From Anadara kagoshimensis (Eukaryota; Mollusca; Bivalvia; Arcoida; Arcidae): a DNA stretch of 64,000 nt. The translations under genes were made by a program, and so were the position numbers. Below the pieces are notes generated by a model, which worked only from the letters and a program-made list of their open reading frames with translations, searched no databases and had not been told where the DNA came from. The stretch is taken from positions 11,046,721-11,110,720 of the forward strand of contig CM037867.1 of the NCBI GenBank assembly GCA_021292105.1, read 5' to 3'. Shown here one piece after another: positions 42,931-55,145 of the stretch; position 1 is the stretch's first letter; each line of letters opens with the position of its first letter.

Positions 42931-43772
42931 GTCTGATAACGTTAATTAATGGCGGTCCTACTCTGATGCTCTACGTAGGTGGTTCGGTGGGTTTGTCATC
43001 TGTTTTTAAGAGGTCAGACTCATTAAAACAATGTCCCTAAGTCATCTTGGAAAGCGTCTTATATATTTTTTAAACATTTTTATATAACCATTATATGTAG
43101 ACTGTTTAATGATTATCTGAAAATTTGCACTTTGCATATACAATAGTAGTATAGGAAATGCGTTTTCATGAAATTTCTTACACTTTACCTTTTTTAATTT
43201 TGTTATAAAGGTATGGAATTTCGAGTATCATACCATACATTGATGTAATGTCCAGACACCTTAAATAATATTAAAAAAAAACCAATGAAAGTACTAAAGT
43301 TTGTAGATAAAGCAAATATTTTTCCATACTTTGAATAATGTGAAAATACCTTTTTATGTCAGGAAGAATAACAGGTCGACTTCTTTCTCTTAAGCAAATA
43401 TTACAATAGACAACTTTCGAGGAAGTGTATGGATGGATCCAAAACTTGTTTAAATGCGTACTCTAATAACCTAACCAAAATGGTTGTTATGACATTTTTG
43501 GACATTAAATTCATTTTATTCTCTTAATCAAAGAAAGTTAATGAATTTCATGTTTAACACCCACGTACTGTCACGTAAATTTCGATCAATCGATTAAGTA
43601 TAGAATTACCGTACCTGTATCAAATTGCATATAAAATTTTTACCTATAAACATAATCATCATACTTATAGGATAAGATAACAATATATCCTTGACAATAT
43701 CCAAAAGCCAGTACATATAATCTCTTATTTATGTTCTATTGTTGTATATGGTTTAACGATTGTTTTATTTCC
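42931..43772. other. No gene recognised
   Basis: AT-rich non-coding sequence; nothing delimitable. Confidence 0.35.
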
Positions 43773-44060
43773 AGCACACGTGGCTGGTGTCACTAGCTTA
43801 ACAGAAGGTGCTTACCCTTCTTGTCCACAAATTTTTAATTATTAGTAGCCAAATTTTCAAAATTTGTGAAAATGTAGTACATTTTACAGTACTTCTCACA
43901 AATTTACTTAAATGCGTTACATTTTTAAAGAATTCCTTAGAAATAAATAGGAATGGTTACACAGCCTTCTAGAACACCCTGTCTCACTTCCCAGATTTAG
44001 CTTAATTTATTAGTTTCAAAGTTTGTATTTTGCTTTTGGATTATGGTGCATGTTTGTTGT
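43773..44060 (+). mobile_element. Element P fragment (3' end) with internal insertion
   Basis: The fragment begins CAGCACACGTGGCTGGTG and includes AGAAGGTGCTTACCCTTC. It breaks at about 43,823 for some 135 bp of AT-rich foreign sequence and resumes near 43,960 with TTCTAGAACACCCTGTCTCA. It ends GGTGCATGTTTGTTG. Confidence 0.6.
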
Positions 44061-44994
44061 TTTTAGTTTTCTGTGTCAACGCCATGCTTGCCATATAAAA
44101 TATATGTATCTGAATATCTGGAATTTTGTGGGGCAGGGGTTATTTAATTTGTGTTGACAATTTGGTATTGTATCACTATCGTTTTAGGAAATGACAGTGG
44201 TCAGATTGCTAAATTTAAGTCATTTTCCAAAATGAAACTACCATCATTTATTCGGTAGTAATTATAGCAAATGGTGCCCCATAGAAATCCTTTTTGAATT
44301 GGTCTAAATTAATAACTAAATTTTGCTAATTGGCACAAATAAGGTCGCTAATAAAATAGGGAAACTATTTTTGTACATCTTATTTAAAGGATCAACTGCC
44401 AAGTATGAGCCCCTTTATCGGAAAAATATGCACTCAGGTCAAATTAGACTTCAAATGCCGCAATGTATACTAAATATTTGCAAAAATGAATCATTTTTCA
44501 GTCAAAAATATGGCTAGAGCAATAATCAGTCAATTCTTTCTAAAGAAAATATCCTATAACATATGGCATGCAAATCAAATAATATTATTGAATATAAATA
44601 AAAAAAGAGACGAAAAACGAAAGAATGAAAAGAAATAACCAATACTCTCTTGTTTGTGTTGTTCGGTCACCGTTTCGTATTATTTGGCCCATTTGTGATG
44701 TTCCATTGCATTGAATTATCTTTGAGAGCACATGCTTGTCAAATGTTAACTATAGTGCCGCAGCTCATTAGGTTCTTCGGCAACTTAAAGCTGCCAGGTT
44801 CCCTCCCCCTCAGCGACCGAGTTTCGGTACCAAATTGTCAGTTCAGTGTTAAATTTTCGACAGGTCGACTATCGAGGATAATTCGGTAGCACTGTATAAC
44901 AATATCACTAGGCTGTGGATTTGTCTTTAAACCTAGAAGCCATCCTATGCCTTATAATCACTGATTTAAATGTTTGTTTTAGCCTGTTCACTTT
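44061..44994. other. No gene recognised
   Basis: An open frame at 44,650-44,889 (FFGNLKLPGSLPLSDRVSVP and flanks) is unusually G+C rich for the region, but has no splice sites, homologue in the window or recognisable domain. Confidence 0.3.
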
Positions 44995-45330
44995 TAAAAT
45001 TTACGGGGAGTTTATACAACGAAGCAAAATGCATATAAATCAATTGTTGAGACGACGGATATTGCAATTCTCGGGTTATCAATGCCTTTAAAAAAGTTTT
45101 TAAGCCGTCATCCATATTTTTTGACAAGTATCGAAGATTATTCTGGCTATATTTGACGCCCCATAGTTCCACGTTATTTTTATTTCCAATATTGATTACG
45201 CAAGTGGCGTATGTAGGTATTTAAATAGGAGGTGGTTACCCTTCCGTAGCATCCGGCGTAACTTCCCTGGTATTTTACGTAGATCTAATTTGCTAGCTTC
45301 AAAGTTTTTACTTTGCTTTTTGATTGACTT
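44995..45330 (+). mobile_element. Element P fragment (RT tail and 3' untranslated part)
   Basis: TTTATACAACGAAGCAAAAT (RT tail), a KFLSRH-like region, TATATTTGACGCCCCATAG (stop region), then AGGAGGTGGTTACCCTTCC and TTTTTACTTTGCTTTTTGATTG. The terminal 30 bases are missing. Confidence 0.65.
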
Positions 45331-45796
45331 TACGTTACACGGCAATGGAAAATATACTAGTAGTACTATAAACGCCATGCATAGACAGTTCATTGGTTAT
45401 GTTAACATTTCGCTTTTTTTCTTTTTTTTTGTCAATCTATTTTTGTTTTTTTAATCTTCAAATACTTTCAAAACATGTACAACATGTATTTCCAATCCAA
45501 TTTATGGAACTGCCAATCAGTTACGTCACGTGTATAGGTATACTAAAAAAATGAGTGACGACACTTCAGCAATAGGTTTTATATTTCTATAATTAAATTT
45601 AGTCTTAAACAGTGTTTTATACAATCAAACAACACATATGTAAATATATATTGTTTGGACGTGCAGGGGCATCGGCTTTTGTCAAGTAGAACAAGAATTT
45701 GTGTACATGTTAATTAATCTATAACGGTAAAACCTAGTTTATAATGTTTCTGTATCCAATAATTGACGGCATGTATAAAATCCTTCTTCCTTTTAT

Positions 45797-45982
45797 TGTC
45801 AATCTTGATGTTCTATGTTGCAGGTATAGCTAGCTACACAGGTGTTTACTCTTCTGTAGAATTCAACCTCATTCTCTTGGTGGTTGCTCACATGTTAAAC
45901 CTAATTTGCCAATATGTTTTAAGTTTTTAATTTGTTATTTGGATTGTGATTTTAACATTGAGTTCAGTTGTGTTCTTGATTT
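45797..45982 (+). mobile_element. Element P fragment (3' end), degraded
   Basis: ATTGTCAATCTTGATGTTC, AGGTATAGCTAGCTACACAG and the terminus-like GGATTGTGATTTTAACATTG are in family order. Confidence 0.55.
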
Positions 45983-46084
45983 GAATAGTACATGAAAAAA
46001 ATCAAAAACAAAATTAAAATATTCATAGTAATTTTAATAATAAATAATTCATCTTTTTCATTACACTTGCAAATTTCATGAAAA

Positions 46085-46700
46085 TAAGAGCTGCCACAAA
46101 TAACAGAATAGCTCACCTGCGCATCAGGGCCATCACAATGCTTTAATCACACTGAATCTCTTTTTTTTTAATATTTGCACATGAAAAATATTTCACAGTA
46201 ATCATTAATGAATATTCTAAAATCTTTTAACAATACACTGAACCAGGAATAGTAAACTCAAAGCTATCTTAATAGTTATAAATACTTTAATCCTAAATAA
46301 TATTTACAACAACGGAGCAAAAGTTATGACAAATAACACCCTTATCAAAAAAAATAAAAATTTATTCATCCGAAGCTGTTCCATCAAATATATGGCATTC
46401 TGATCAACAAGTAAGTCATTATTACATTGCCTTATGGTTTTTATATAAGCTAATGACAATGTAACAAAGCACTACTCTTTATTTTAAATGTGATATATGA
46501 TGGAACAGCTTTGAATGAATAAATAGTAATTTTCTGATGACATAACTTTTGCTCTTTGGCTGTATTGGTGTTAAGTATTCATTACTGCTAAGAGGGCTTC
46601 GAGTGACTGTACCCTGATCCTTGCAATAATATTAACACTAACAATTTTGGTGCGACAGAAAATCTGTGCAGGTGAGCTGACAAAATGATTCCCATCACCA
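46085..46700. mobile_element. Nested foldback (MITE-like) structure
   Basis: The outer inverted pair is AGCTCACCTGCGCA near 46,112 and TGTGCAGGTGAGCTGA near 46,665. The inner pair is GAGCAAAAGTTATGACA with ATTCATCCGAAGCTGTTCCA on the left (46,315-46,396) and TGGAACAGCTTTGAATGAAT with GACATAACTTTTGCTC on the right (46,500-46,556). The inner palindrome of about 245 bp could be a separate element inside the outer one. It is non-coding. Confidence 0.55.
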
Positions 46701-47986
46701 TTTAAATCATATGAATCACATATACAAACAAACAAATTTCATTTTCAAATACAAATACATGTATATTTGGTCATCAAACCATTTAGTGTAAGCCACTTAT
46801 CCGAGTCTCAGAAACAGCATTGATGGCATGCACATAACACAAGAGCACCATGTTACCTACACAACTCACATGCGAAACTCGGAACTGTTTAAAATTATCT
46901 CCAAAATCTGATTAATTCTAGTTTGAAGGTTAATGTCAGAACTTTTAATACATGTACTTTCTGTACTTGTGCTATGATATGTTGACAATATAATTTGTTT
47001 AAGTTTCCAAGATTATCTGCAATTTGGTGATGACAATTGTTTAAAGTAGCTTTGATATTGAATGAATGTTAAAGTCGACTAAATTCATGATAGTAATAGA
47101 GATTCATAAACTAATGCTTTTGATGAAATTTCAAGTATATAAGAGCTTGTCCATGTAGGTTCATGACATGTTCAGAAAATGTTTAAAAGGCTTAAATATT
47201 TAAGGTCAATGTGACCTCATAGGAAGTCGAGCCAAAATAAAGAAGGATTCATGCAATGATGCTATACCGGTATATGACATTTCAAGTTTTTAGTCATTGT
47301 AATTCATTAAGAAGTAAAAAAAGATTTACTACACTGTATTTAGGGTTTCTGGGATCTTGCTTATAAATTGACATCTTTCTGCTTTCCAAACTTGAAAGAG
47401 CTCTCACAAAGGAAACTCTTTTATTATGTTTGTTTGAAATTAGTTCTCTAATTTTGGACAAGACATCACTTAAGTAAAACTTTATATATGATAATGGACA
47501 ATGGGTAGATTTGAATAGCTCCACTTCAGCTTTAGCACATGTGAGCTTATAATTTAAAATGTTGGGACAGCTTCGATGGATTCAATTAAAGTATAAGGTC
47601 TTCTTTACTTCATAAAAGTGAGGAAAAAGTCTTATTTTTAAAGGTTCTTTCTATGTGCATTACACTCTCCAATTGATCCAAATAAAAAAAATCCCATAAC
47701 CAATAAACAGTTCTCATGACCTTAGCAAATTCAAAAACGGCTTCCTTTTTGCTTTACTGACATGAACTCTAAAACAATCACCTTTAAATGGACCAAGTTA
47801 TGACTTTTTCAGATTTTTCATGATTTTTACCATTCTGATTCACATTTAGCATAATCCTCATCTTACCAACATATAATACTTCTCCATTTTTTAATCATGT
47901 CATATCATATATATAACCAACATTAACAGGTTTTTTGCTGCTGTTGTTGTTTTGATATTTTTACAGTAATTTGATCTTTTTTCATT
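46701..47986. other. 3' flank of the CDK5RAP3 gene
   Basis: Segments such as GGTCAATGTGACCTCATAGG recall dispersed mollusc repeats. A 76-codon minus-strand frame near 47,300-47,524 has no supporting splice sites or motif. Part may be an alternative 3' untranslated region. Confidence 0.3.
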
Positions 47987-47992
47987 TTTATT
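47987..47992 (-). promoter_or_regulatory. Polyadenylation signal of CDK5RAP3
   Basis: AATAAA on the minus strand, 31 bases after the stop codon at 48,024-48,026. Confidence 0.6.
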
Positions 47993-48023
47993 TAGTTTTT
48001 TCCCCTGTTACATAGTTTTTTGT

Positions 48024-48095
48024 TTATATTAAATTAATTTCTCCCATTATATTCACTGGTCTGTTTTTGTATTTCTTCGAAATCTCACTTTCCAT
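48024..48095 (-). CDS. CDK5RAP3: CDK5RAP3 last coding exon
   Basis: On the minus strand the acceptor TTTTTTTCAG is followed by 23 codons, MESEISKKYKNRPVNIMGEI then NLI, and a TAA. It joins the exon at 55,146-55,317 in phase 0, giving KEMQKQ|MESEISKKY. This lines up with the conserved C-terminus of CDK5RAP3, where an ISKRY..RPVN..G motif follows a KELQKL-type segment. The intron between the two exons is about 7 kb and filled with repeats. CDK5RAP3 (C53/LZAP) is a subunit of the UFM1 ligase complex with UFL1 and DDRGK1 at the endoplasmic reticulum, and a receptor for ER-phagy. Recognition comes from motif identity remembered from the vertebrate protein. Confidence 0.85.
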   Translation of the reverse strand: MESEISKKYKNRPVNIMGEINLI

Positions 48096-48284
48096 CTGAA
48101 AAAAATACAAATAAAATTGTTTAGCTGGTTCTTGTTTCATATTTAATCATGTCAATGTCAGTCAAGTTAAAACAATGATATCAAAAAGGTTTGTCCATAT
48201 GCTTTACTTTTTTGCAGAACATGATCAAAAACCTAAGTATCATGTACTTTAAATTACCATGTACTTTAAATCAAGAAATAAATC

Positions 48285-48357
48285 CGAGCAAGAAATTAAT
48301 GCGAAAAATACGAAGCCCGTTTCATCGCATTTATTTCTTGTCGCATTAATTTTCTGA
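48285..48357. repeat. Imperfect inverted repeat around GCATTAATT
   Basis: GCAAGAAATTAATGCGAAAA is answered by TTCTTGTCGCATTAATTTTC. Related words (TCGCATTAATTT, GGCATTAATTTCATGACA) recur near 53,768-53,830. They could be ends of a larger element covering the intron repeats between 48.3 and 53.8 kb, but I could not prove this. Confidence 0.4.
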
Positions 48358-48663
48358 TTTCGAGAAATTCAATGTAAATTGATTTATCTCCCTTGAACCG
48401 GAAGTTGTAATCCTGGTTCATTTATAAGAACTCCTCTCCTCTGTTAGTTGATGATAATTCGCCATGGTTCTGGTGTAAAGTATTATTAATCTCTTCATAA
48501 ATTGTCGAAAATTTAGTGATATAAGTGATTTTCTTGTTGGGAATATAAAAACATTGCCATGTTTGAAACACAATGACTTACAGTGAAATGGGACATTCGT
48601 TTTATGCACCAAACAAACTTCTTTGTGTTGCCAATTCTACTCCAACCCCAAGCGTAATACTTG

Positions 48664-48691
48664 TAGTAGTTTGTTTCTAAACAAACTACTA
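48664..48691. repeat. Perfect 13-bp palindrome
   Basis: TAGTAGTTTGTTT, spacer CT, AAACAAACTACTA: 13 paired bases with a 2-nt loop. It is in an intron of CDK5RAP3 and its function is unknown. Confidence 0.8.
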
Positions 48692-48799
48692 TGTGTTTCG
48701 TTGTTGTGACAATGAGAAACCACCCTTCAGGGGAAACGCCAACCCGGCCTACGCATTGATTCATTAAACAAGTTTGCACGCGCAGAAGGGGTGAAAAAA

Positions 48800-49440
48800 A
48801 TGACCAAAAACGGCATACACTCGAGGCGTGGAAATAATGAAATATTTGTCTTGCCGACTGTTTTTACTGAAACACATGGCATTTTATTAAAATTTCTGGA
48901 CATTGTAATTGATTAAAGGCAGATTTGCTCTAATTTGGTGGCAATTTCACCATTTAAATACCGATTGAATGCGGGACACTTGCCTAAAATCGAAAATTAT
49001 TTTTTTGAAAAATGTGATCTCTTTCAATCATTTGCTCATGCACCAAAGATGTTTTAATATGGATGGAAAGAACTTTTTCCCGTGTTTATTTTGATGTATA
49101 ATTCGACCGTTAAATTTTCTGGTACAAAAAACGTACAAGTTTTAAAGTCGAAAAAATCGATGAAAATGTCGGATATGTGATCATGGGTCGGTCCCTTTTC
49201 CGGCTCATTTGACCCATAAATAATGCAACGGCAGCTTCCTGGTACACCATGTGTAAATTTGATAGTCCAGAGACGCTGTTTGGATTTATTTGCTTGAAAT
49301 AAAGTAAGTTTTACCATTTAAATAGTAATTTTCTTCACACTTCAAGCCGATTTTGCCGGAAATTTGGGTCTACTTTCAGGCAGCCATCTTAGAAAAGTGC
49401 CGTCACCGCCTCAAAGTTATTTTTTGCATTCCCGAATGAT
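48800..49440. repeat. Diverged copy of the 390-bp intron repeat (partial)
   Basis: GGTACAAAAAACGTACAAGT followed by TTTAAAGTCGA near 49,118 matches the core of the tandem units at 52,247-53,435 in the same orientation, together with a weaker CCCATAAAT..GCAA block. The remainder is diverged. Confidence 0.5.
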
Positions 49441-51459
49441 CCTTTTGTATTTTGTACATGGTAGTCATGGTTTTTACACCATATAACATGCAGGATTGAT
49501 TTGTGGTACCACTGAATATATGAAGTTTGCATGGATACCAATACACTGGCCTGCATGTACTCAGGATGCTTTGTAGGCCTTCAATTTATTTGGCTGTTAA
49601 ATAACATTCAACTGTCTTATTTTATTTATTTTATTTTAAATACATGGGGAATGGGTTTACTCAAAATATTTACCAGGAGTGTGGATTTTTACATAAAATA
49701 TTCCTTAGATGAGGAACATCTTTCAACTTAGATTTAGCTCTAAATTCATAAATATGTACATTTTGAATTTCATCACAAGATTGGCACTGGTCTTAATTAT
49801 ATATTTTTTCAAATTCTAATGTAATAAAAACCCCGCCTTCCTTACTTTGGTACAAAGCATGAATTCATGGTTTATTATACAGTCCCATTTAATTGTTTAA
49901 TCAAATTTTAACAGAAAAAAATTCATTTGAAATCCTATACAAATTGAAAATTTGCATAAAAACTGGACTCATACAGTGTGTATACATCTATGATCTAAGC
50001 TACTAAGTTATTTTTATTGTAATTAGCTCTGGCATGTGCTACTATTGAATTTTTATGAAATTGTCATGTGCTGATTAAAGTGATTTTGAATTTTTATTAA
50101 AATAATGCATTCAAAGTCAGAACATTTGAATTATATTATTTCAGTAGCACATGACAGCTCTACTTTTTTGCTCTAAAACTTTAGAGGAGACAGCATCTTT
50201 TTGCTAATGTAATAATTGAAATTGCTAAATAATGAAATGAAATTATAATTTAACTTAAACCATAAACAGATAGGTCTAAAACATTGCAAATTGTCCATTA
50301 TAATCTTGATTCAACACCCACAACTGATCATGAGCCAAGTCATTAAAGTCACTTTGCTTAATTTAGTTTGACAGATGTGTTAGATGTGAGTTACAAACAC
50401 ATAGACATACCATACCTACAACAATACATGTGTCCATCATCTGATGTTGACTTAAAAGCCAGAGTAATTCAAATTTAAGCTAACATGGCCCATCATAAGT
50501 TGTCATTTAATTCAGATGATGAACAAGTATGGAACCAGAGAAAGATCCCCCATACTGATTATTTCAATATGAAAAATGATTTCACTTTTTGTGAAATTTG
50601 GACAGAAGTCCTGCAACTAGGGTGCATGATCAGTTGGCACATGCAATGTAAGGCACTTATAAACTTTCTCTTATTCAGCAACAAACACCTTATTTCACAT
50701 CTGGTATGTTATATTATTCCTTGCTGATTTTGTTTCAGTCCATGGATTTAACAAGTTTTCACTGATAACTCATGACTTGTGCATTTTTTCATTTATAATT
50801 ATGATAAAACCCATTTTTAGACTGGTAAAATTAGTATTAAAATTAAAACTATTAAAATAAACTAAATTGATGTGGAATTATAATAAGTTTTTGATGTAAA
50901 TCTTATTTACACTTTCATTTGTGTAACATTCAACCTCAAATTAACCCTCATAAGTTGAAAATGATCAGGAAAGAATAAAATTCATGATTCAACACTGAAA
51001 TTACACATACATGTATGTATATGAAATTTTGTGACATGAAATATTGAAGCAATGTCTAAAGATGTTAATCCACAGCTAAGCTCAACCCCAAGTTAATGAA
51101 TATTGTTTTCATAAGCACTGCCTCAACATAATATAGTTTATGTTTTTTCCCTCATTAAAATGTCAAGTCCATGACTAATTCACATGTACAATTAATTTTA
51201 AAATTTAAAAAAATGAGATTTATCTTTGGTTAGTTTTGATGCAGCATTCTAATTATTTAATGTATGCATTTCATTTTCAATTTATAAATACTTTATTGCA
51301 CACCTGCATATTCTGGTGTTGGTTTGAAATAAGTCAAATATTGTAGTAGACTACTCATGTACATGTATATAACACATATGGCTTGTAATGGGTAAATTTG
51401 TTGTACATAATCATGCAGTTTTAAAATTCCTCAAATCCTACCCTCCCATCACACACATG

Positions 51460-51499
<40 letters not shown>

Positions 51500-51587
51500 T
51501 TATTGCTGATTATTTGGACCAGCAAGACATATTGCTTTGAGTGGAGGTCAACATCAGAGATCCTACCATTTCTATATTTTCCTACAC
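49441..51587. other. Intron sequence of CDK5RAP3, nothing delimited
   Basis: AT-rich. A (CT)n(CA)n microsatellite lies at about 51,461-51,500. Open frames here (for example at 50,485-50,727) lack splice support and motifs. Confidence 0.4.
51461..51500. repeat. (CT)n(CA)n compound microsatellite
   Basis: About nine CT followed by about eleven CA dinucleotides. Confidence 0.9.
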
Positions 51588-51760
51588 AGTTAAACCTGTC
51601 TATAAAGGCCACCCAAAGGAACCAGTAAAAGTGGCCTTATTGGACAGGTGACCTTTGTATACAGGTTCAAGTAATATGAATAAAGAACAATTAGGATATA
51701 ATTATACTGGCCTTTATAGGCAGGTGACCATTATATAGATGTGGCCTTGAGGGCAGGTTG
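51588..51760 (+). repeat. Dispersed repeat R1, copy 1
   Basis: AACCTGTCTATAAAGGCCAC, GGACAGGTGACCTTTGTATA, CAGGTTCAAGTAATATGAAT and TACTGGCCTTTATAGGCAGG recur in the same order at 55,358-55,515. The word 'TATA(A)AGG..CAGGTGACC' is itself internally repeated. The family is unknown. Confidence 0.65.
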
Positions 51761-52246
51761 GGCTGTATTTCCTATAAATTTATTACCCTTTTGTTATATT
51801 TTTGTTACTGGAATTCAGAATGGGGACATTTTCTTGCATTTAGTACATATATGAAACAACATTCACGTTTATGTATTTTTAAACCAGTAAGTATACATTG
51901 CAGTTGCCAATATTTTATGTTTGTTAGTAAAAGGGGGAACAGAAATGGCTGTAGGAGAGGCCATGAATGTATATATTTTTGTGCAAATTATTTAAAAATA
52001 TTCCTATAATTTTAGTGGAAACTCCTATAATTGTGATGCCACATTCCCATTTTTCCTATATTTTGGACCTCAAAATGGTAGGATCCCTGCAACATGTAAC
52101 GATTAGAAGTCAGCGCAATATGTAAACATGCTGGACAGCTGACAGTGCATGTAGGTAGAAAAATCGATAATGCATGCAACAGTCATGACTGTGTGATGAA
52201 GCGAAACACGATATTGACGTCACTACTTCAGATGTATGTACAATGT

Positions 52247-53435
52247 GTGAGTACATTGAAGGTCACGGCCATATTTGTTTTCATTGACGACAAATGAAGG
52301 CTCTTGGGTTTTTGCTTTTTTTAGATATTGACACCGCATGCTCCAGGTATGATACTTTGTTAAAATAAATTAAAATAATATTGTAATACTATGTCAAAAT
52401 TTCAAAGAGAAAAGACCATGGTACAAAAAACGTACAAGTTTTAAAAATCGAGTCGAGTTTCATGCTGATTAGGCTACAGTGATTTTTAAGAGAAATCAGG
52501 TGCCATCAGAAAATAGAGGTTTTTTAGCAAGTATGCGTGTCATCCAGAATTTTTCATACATGTGTAATTTTAAGTTCATAAAAAATCTGCTTCTAATGCG
52601 TTTACACCCATAAATGCAAATTTTACCGTTAAAATACGACACTGAATTTAGTGTACACTGAAGCTCGCGGTCATATTTGTTTTCATTGACGACGAATGAA
52701 GGATTTTGGTTTTTTGCTTTTTTTAGATATCCACACCGTATGCACCAGGTATAATATTTTGCGAAAATAAATAATAATAGTATTGTAAAGTTATGTTAAA
52801 ATTTCAAAGAAAAAAAGCCATGTTACAAAAAACGTACAAGTTTTAAAAATTGAGTCATGCTGATGAACAGTGATTTTCAAGAGAAACCAGGTGCCGTCAG
52901 AAAATCGCGAATTTTTTGTAAGTATGCATGTCATCTCGGATTTTTTCATACTGCGAAATTCTAAGTTCATGACAAATCTGCTTATAATGCGTTCACACCC
53001 ATAAATGCAAACTTTACCGTTCAAACACGACACTGAATTTACTGTACACTGAAGCTCGCGGCCATTTTTGTTTTCATTGACGACGAATGGAGGCTCTTGG
53101 TTTTTTGCTTTTTTCAGATATCTACACTTTATGCACCAGGTATAATATTTTAAGAAAATAAATAACAATAGTATTGTAATGTTATGTCAAAATTTCAAAG
53201 AGAAATATTCATGGTACAAAAAACGTACAAGTTTTAAAAATCGAGTTGAATTTCGTGCCGATTTTCAAGAGAAATCGGGTGCCGTCAGAAAATCGCGAAT
53301 TTTTTTATAAGTATGATATGTCATCTAAGATTTTATAATACATACGAAATTTTAAGTTTATGATACATGTGCTTATATTGCGTTTTCACCCATACATGCA
53401 AATTTTACCGTTAAAATACGAAACTGAATGTGATC
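52247..53435. repeat. Tandem repeat, three units of about 390-405 bp
   Basis: Units begin near 52,247, 52,653 and 53,042 with CATTGAAGGTCACGGCCATA-like sequence. Each contains TTTGTTTTCATTGACGACRAATG, GCACCAGGTAT, ATTTCAAAGA, a near-palindromic GTACAAAAAACGTACAAGTT, GGTGCCRTCAGAAAA and ACACCCATAAATGCAAA. A part copy lies at 48.8-49.4 kb. A minus-strand frame at 52,791-53,168 is not conserved between units and is not a gene. Located in the 7-kb intron of CDK5RAP3. Confidence 0.8.
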
Positions 53436-53851
53436 GATTGTTTTCCGGTGTCGGACACTTGACAAAAAATAATCCCGTTTTTTCGACCGCGGAAGGTTTC
53501 AAAAAACAAAACCGAAACACAATTTGCTCTTGGCGTTTCCCCTGCTTTTTAATGATTAAAAACCTGTTATAGTTGCATCAACATTTACCGTCGCTACCCT
53601 TTGTAAGCTATACCCTGATTATTTTATAAATACTACGGTAGTATCTACTCGAAATGTATGATTCTTACATGTTTATGGAATAATAAACAAGACAATAATT
53701 CAACATTTTTTGTTATTTTTACAAGATAAAAGATGGGAAAAGTAATTTCTAGAATTTAAAAAAAAAATCGCATTAATTTAAATACGCATTTCACAGCAAA
53801 ATCGGCAATTGGCATTAATTTCATGACACATTAAATTCCTGATTTACAGTA

Positions 53852-54055
53852 TATATTTGATGTCCCATAATTCCATGTTCCTTTTATTCTCAATCTCTAT
53901 TTTACATGTGGCAGGTGTAGCTAGCTCAGCAAGAGGCATCCAGCTTCTCTTCCCTGTCCAAAGTTCACATGTTTAACTTAATTTGCCATTTTCAAAGTTT
54001 TTTCTTTGCTTTTGGATTGTGGTTTGGACATTGATTGGTATGTTTGTATTCAATA
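53852..54055 (+). mobile_element. Element P fragment (3' end)
   Basis: ATATTTGATGTCCCATAATT, GGTGTAGCTAGCTCAGCAAG and the terminus GGACATTGATTGGTATGTTT are in family order. A deletion removes the 5' arm of the hairpin. Confidence 0.65.
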
Positions 54056-54616
54056 GTTCCCAAAACAGTTAATGATTTATTCACAAAAATGTTGGAAATT
54101 GGTTTTTTAACATTTTCCTGAAATTTTACCATTCCCTTACCTATAATACTATAATTAATTTCCCAAAGTGGCATCAACTGCTGCTTATTTTTGTTACAAA
54201 TATCCTTATATCAAAACCAAAGGTTTTTTGATAACTCCAGATTTAAGCAAAATTCCAAGACATTTTAGGAAATAAAGGAAGCTCAGATTTGCTTTTTATT
54301 ATATGTCACAATTACATATCATACTTTTTATCTTGAATAAATATGAGTGTATGGATGAGCAAGTGAAGGAGGAACATTGGGTCTTATATCCAAATCAAGA
54401 ATATCTAGTTATGTTCAGACAATTACAGTACTGACTTGTAAGTCAAAGTGCTTTGCAATGCCCTGATGACAATGAAGAGCTTCAAGTAATTCACATGCTA
54501 TGTGTACCATGACAGAAAATAATAACTAATTAAAGATGTTCAATCTATGTCTTTGAATAAACACATGGTGTCATAATTATGCATAGGCTACAAAAATCAA
54601 TACCAAACATCTATTG

Positions 54617-54660
54617 TGATACACACACACATACACAAACACACAGACATAGAGAGAGAC
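54617..54660. repeat. (CA)n-rich microsatellite
   Basis: ACACACACACACATACACAA continuing into CACACAGACATAGAGAGAGA. Imperfect. Confidence 0.7.
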
Positions 54661-54871
54661 AATCATGTCATCTTATTTATTTTCACAATATTTTAAAATG
54701 TAAAAATCTGGCTGAAAAATGGGTACCATTTGATCCACCAAATGTTTGTGAAGAACAATTGTTCCCAATGGAATCAAATCTGTTCTTGTGTTCTCGTCAA
54801 AATGGCATTGAGGCTTTACTGTATATCCTAAAAGTACCAACCATGCATTATTTATACTGCTTAAAAAGTGG

Positions 54872-55012
54872 GGGTACATAGTGATAGGGTTGTCTGTCCG
54901 TGTGTCCATCCTTCCTTCCGTTACACCTTAGGTAGGGGAGGGGGGGCTTGTGCCTTCCGTTACACCTTAGGTAGGGGAGGGGGGGGGGGGGGCTTGTGGC
55001 TTGAGGCTTTTT
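54872..55012. repeat. G-rich duplicated segment
   Basis: CCTTCCGTTACACCTTAGGT followed by a long G-run occurs twice in tandem (54,912 and 54,954), with G-runs of 7 and 14. It could form a G-quadruplex on the plus strand. The preceding GGGTTGTCTGTCCGTGTGTC resembles dispersed mollusc repeats. Confidence 0.6.
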
Positions 55013-55145
55013 CTAGTTTTTAATAGTACTAGTGATACTGATTTGTTGTTTGCATTTCTTTGGTATTTATCATCTTAATAATGCCAAAACCTGGCCCCTT
55101 TATAATACAAACAATACACTTATGTCTGTTACTATTTATACTTAC

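Noticed and set aside
44650..44889. 80-codon plus-strand frame, locally G+C richer
   Set aside because: No splice sites, motif or paralogue; kept only as a remark on the gap.
46360..46560. microRNA precursor
   Set aside because: The palindrome is far longer than a miRNA hairpin and has inverted-repeat ends typical of a foldback element.
52791..53168. 125-codon minus-strand frame in the 390-bp repeats
   Set aside because: The other units carry stops in this frame; it contains no domain and crosses repeat borders.
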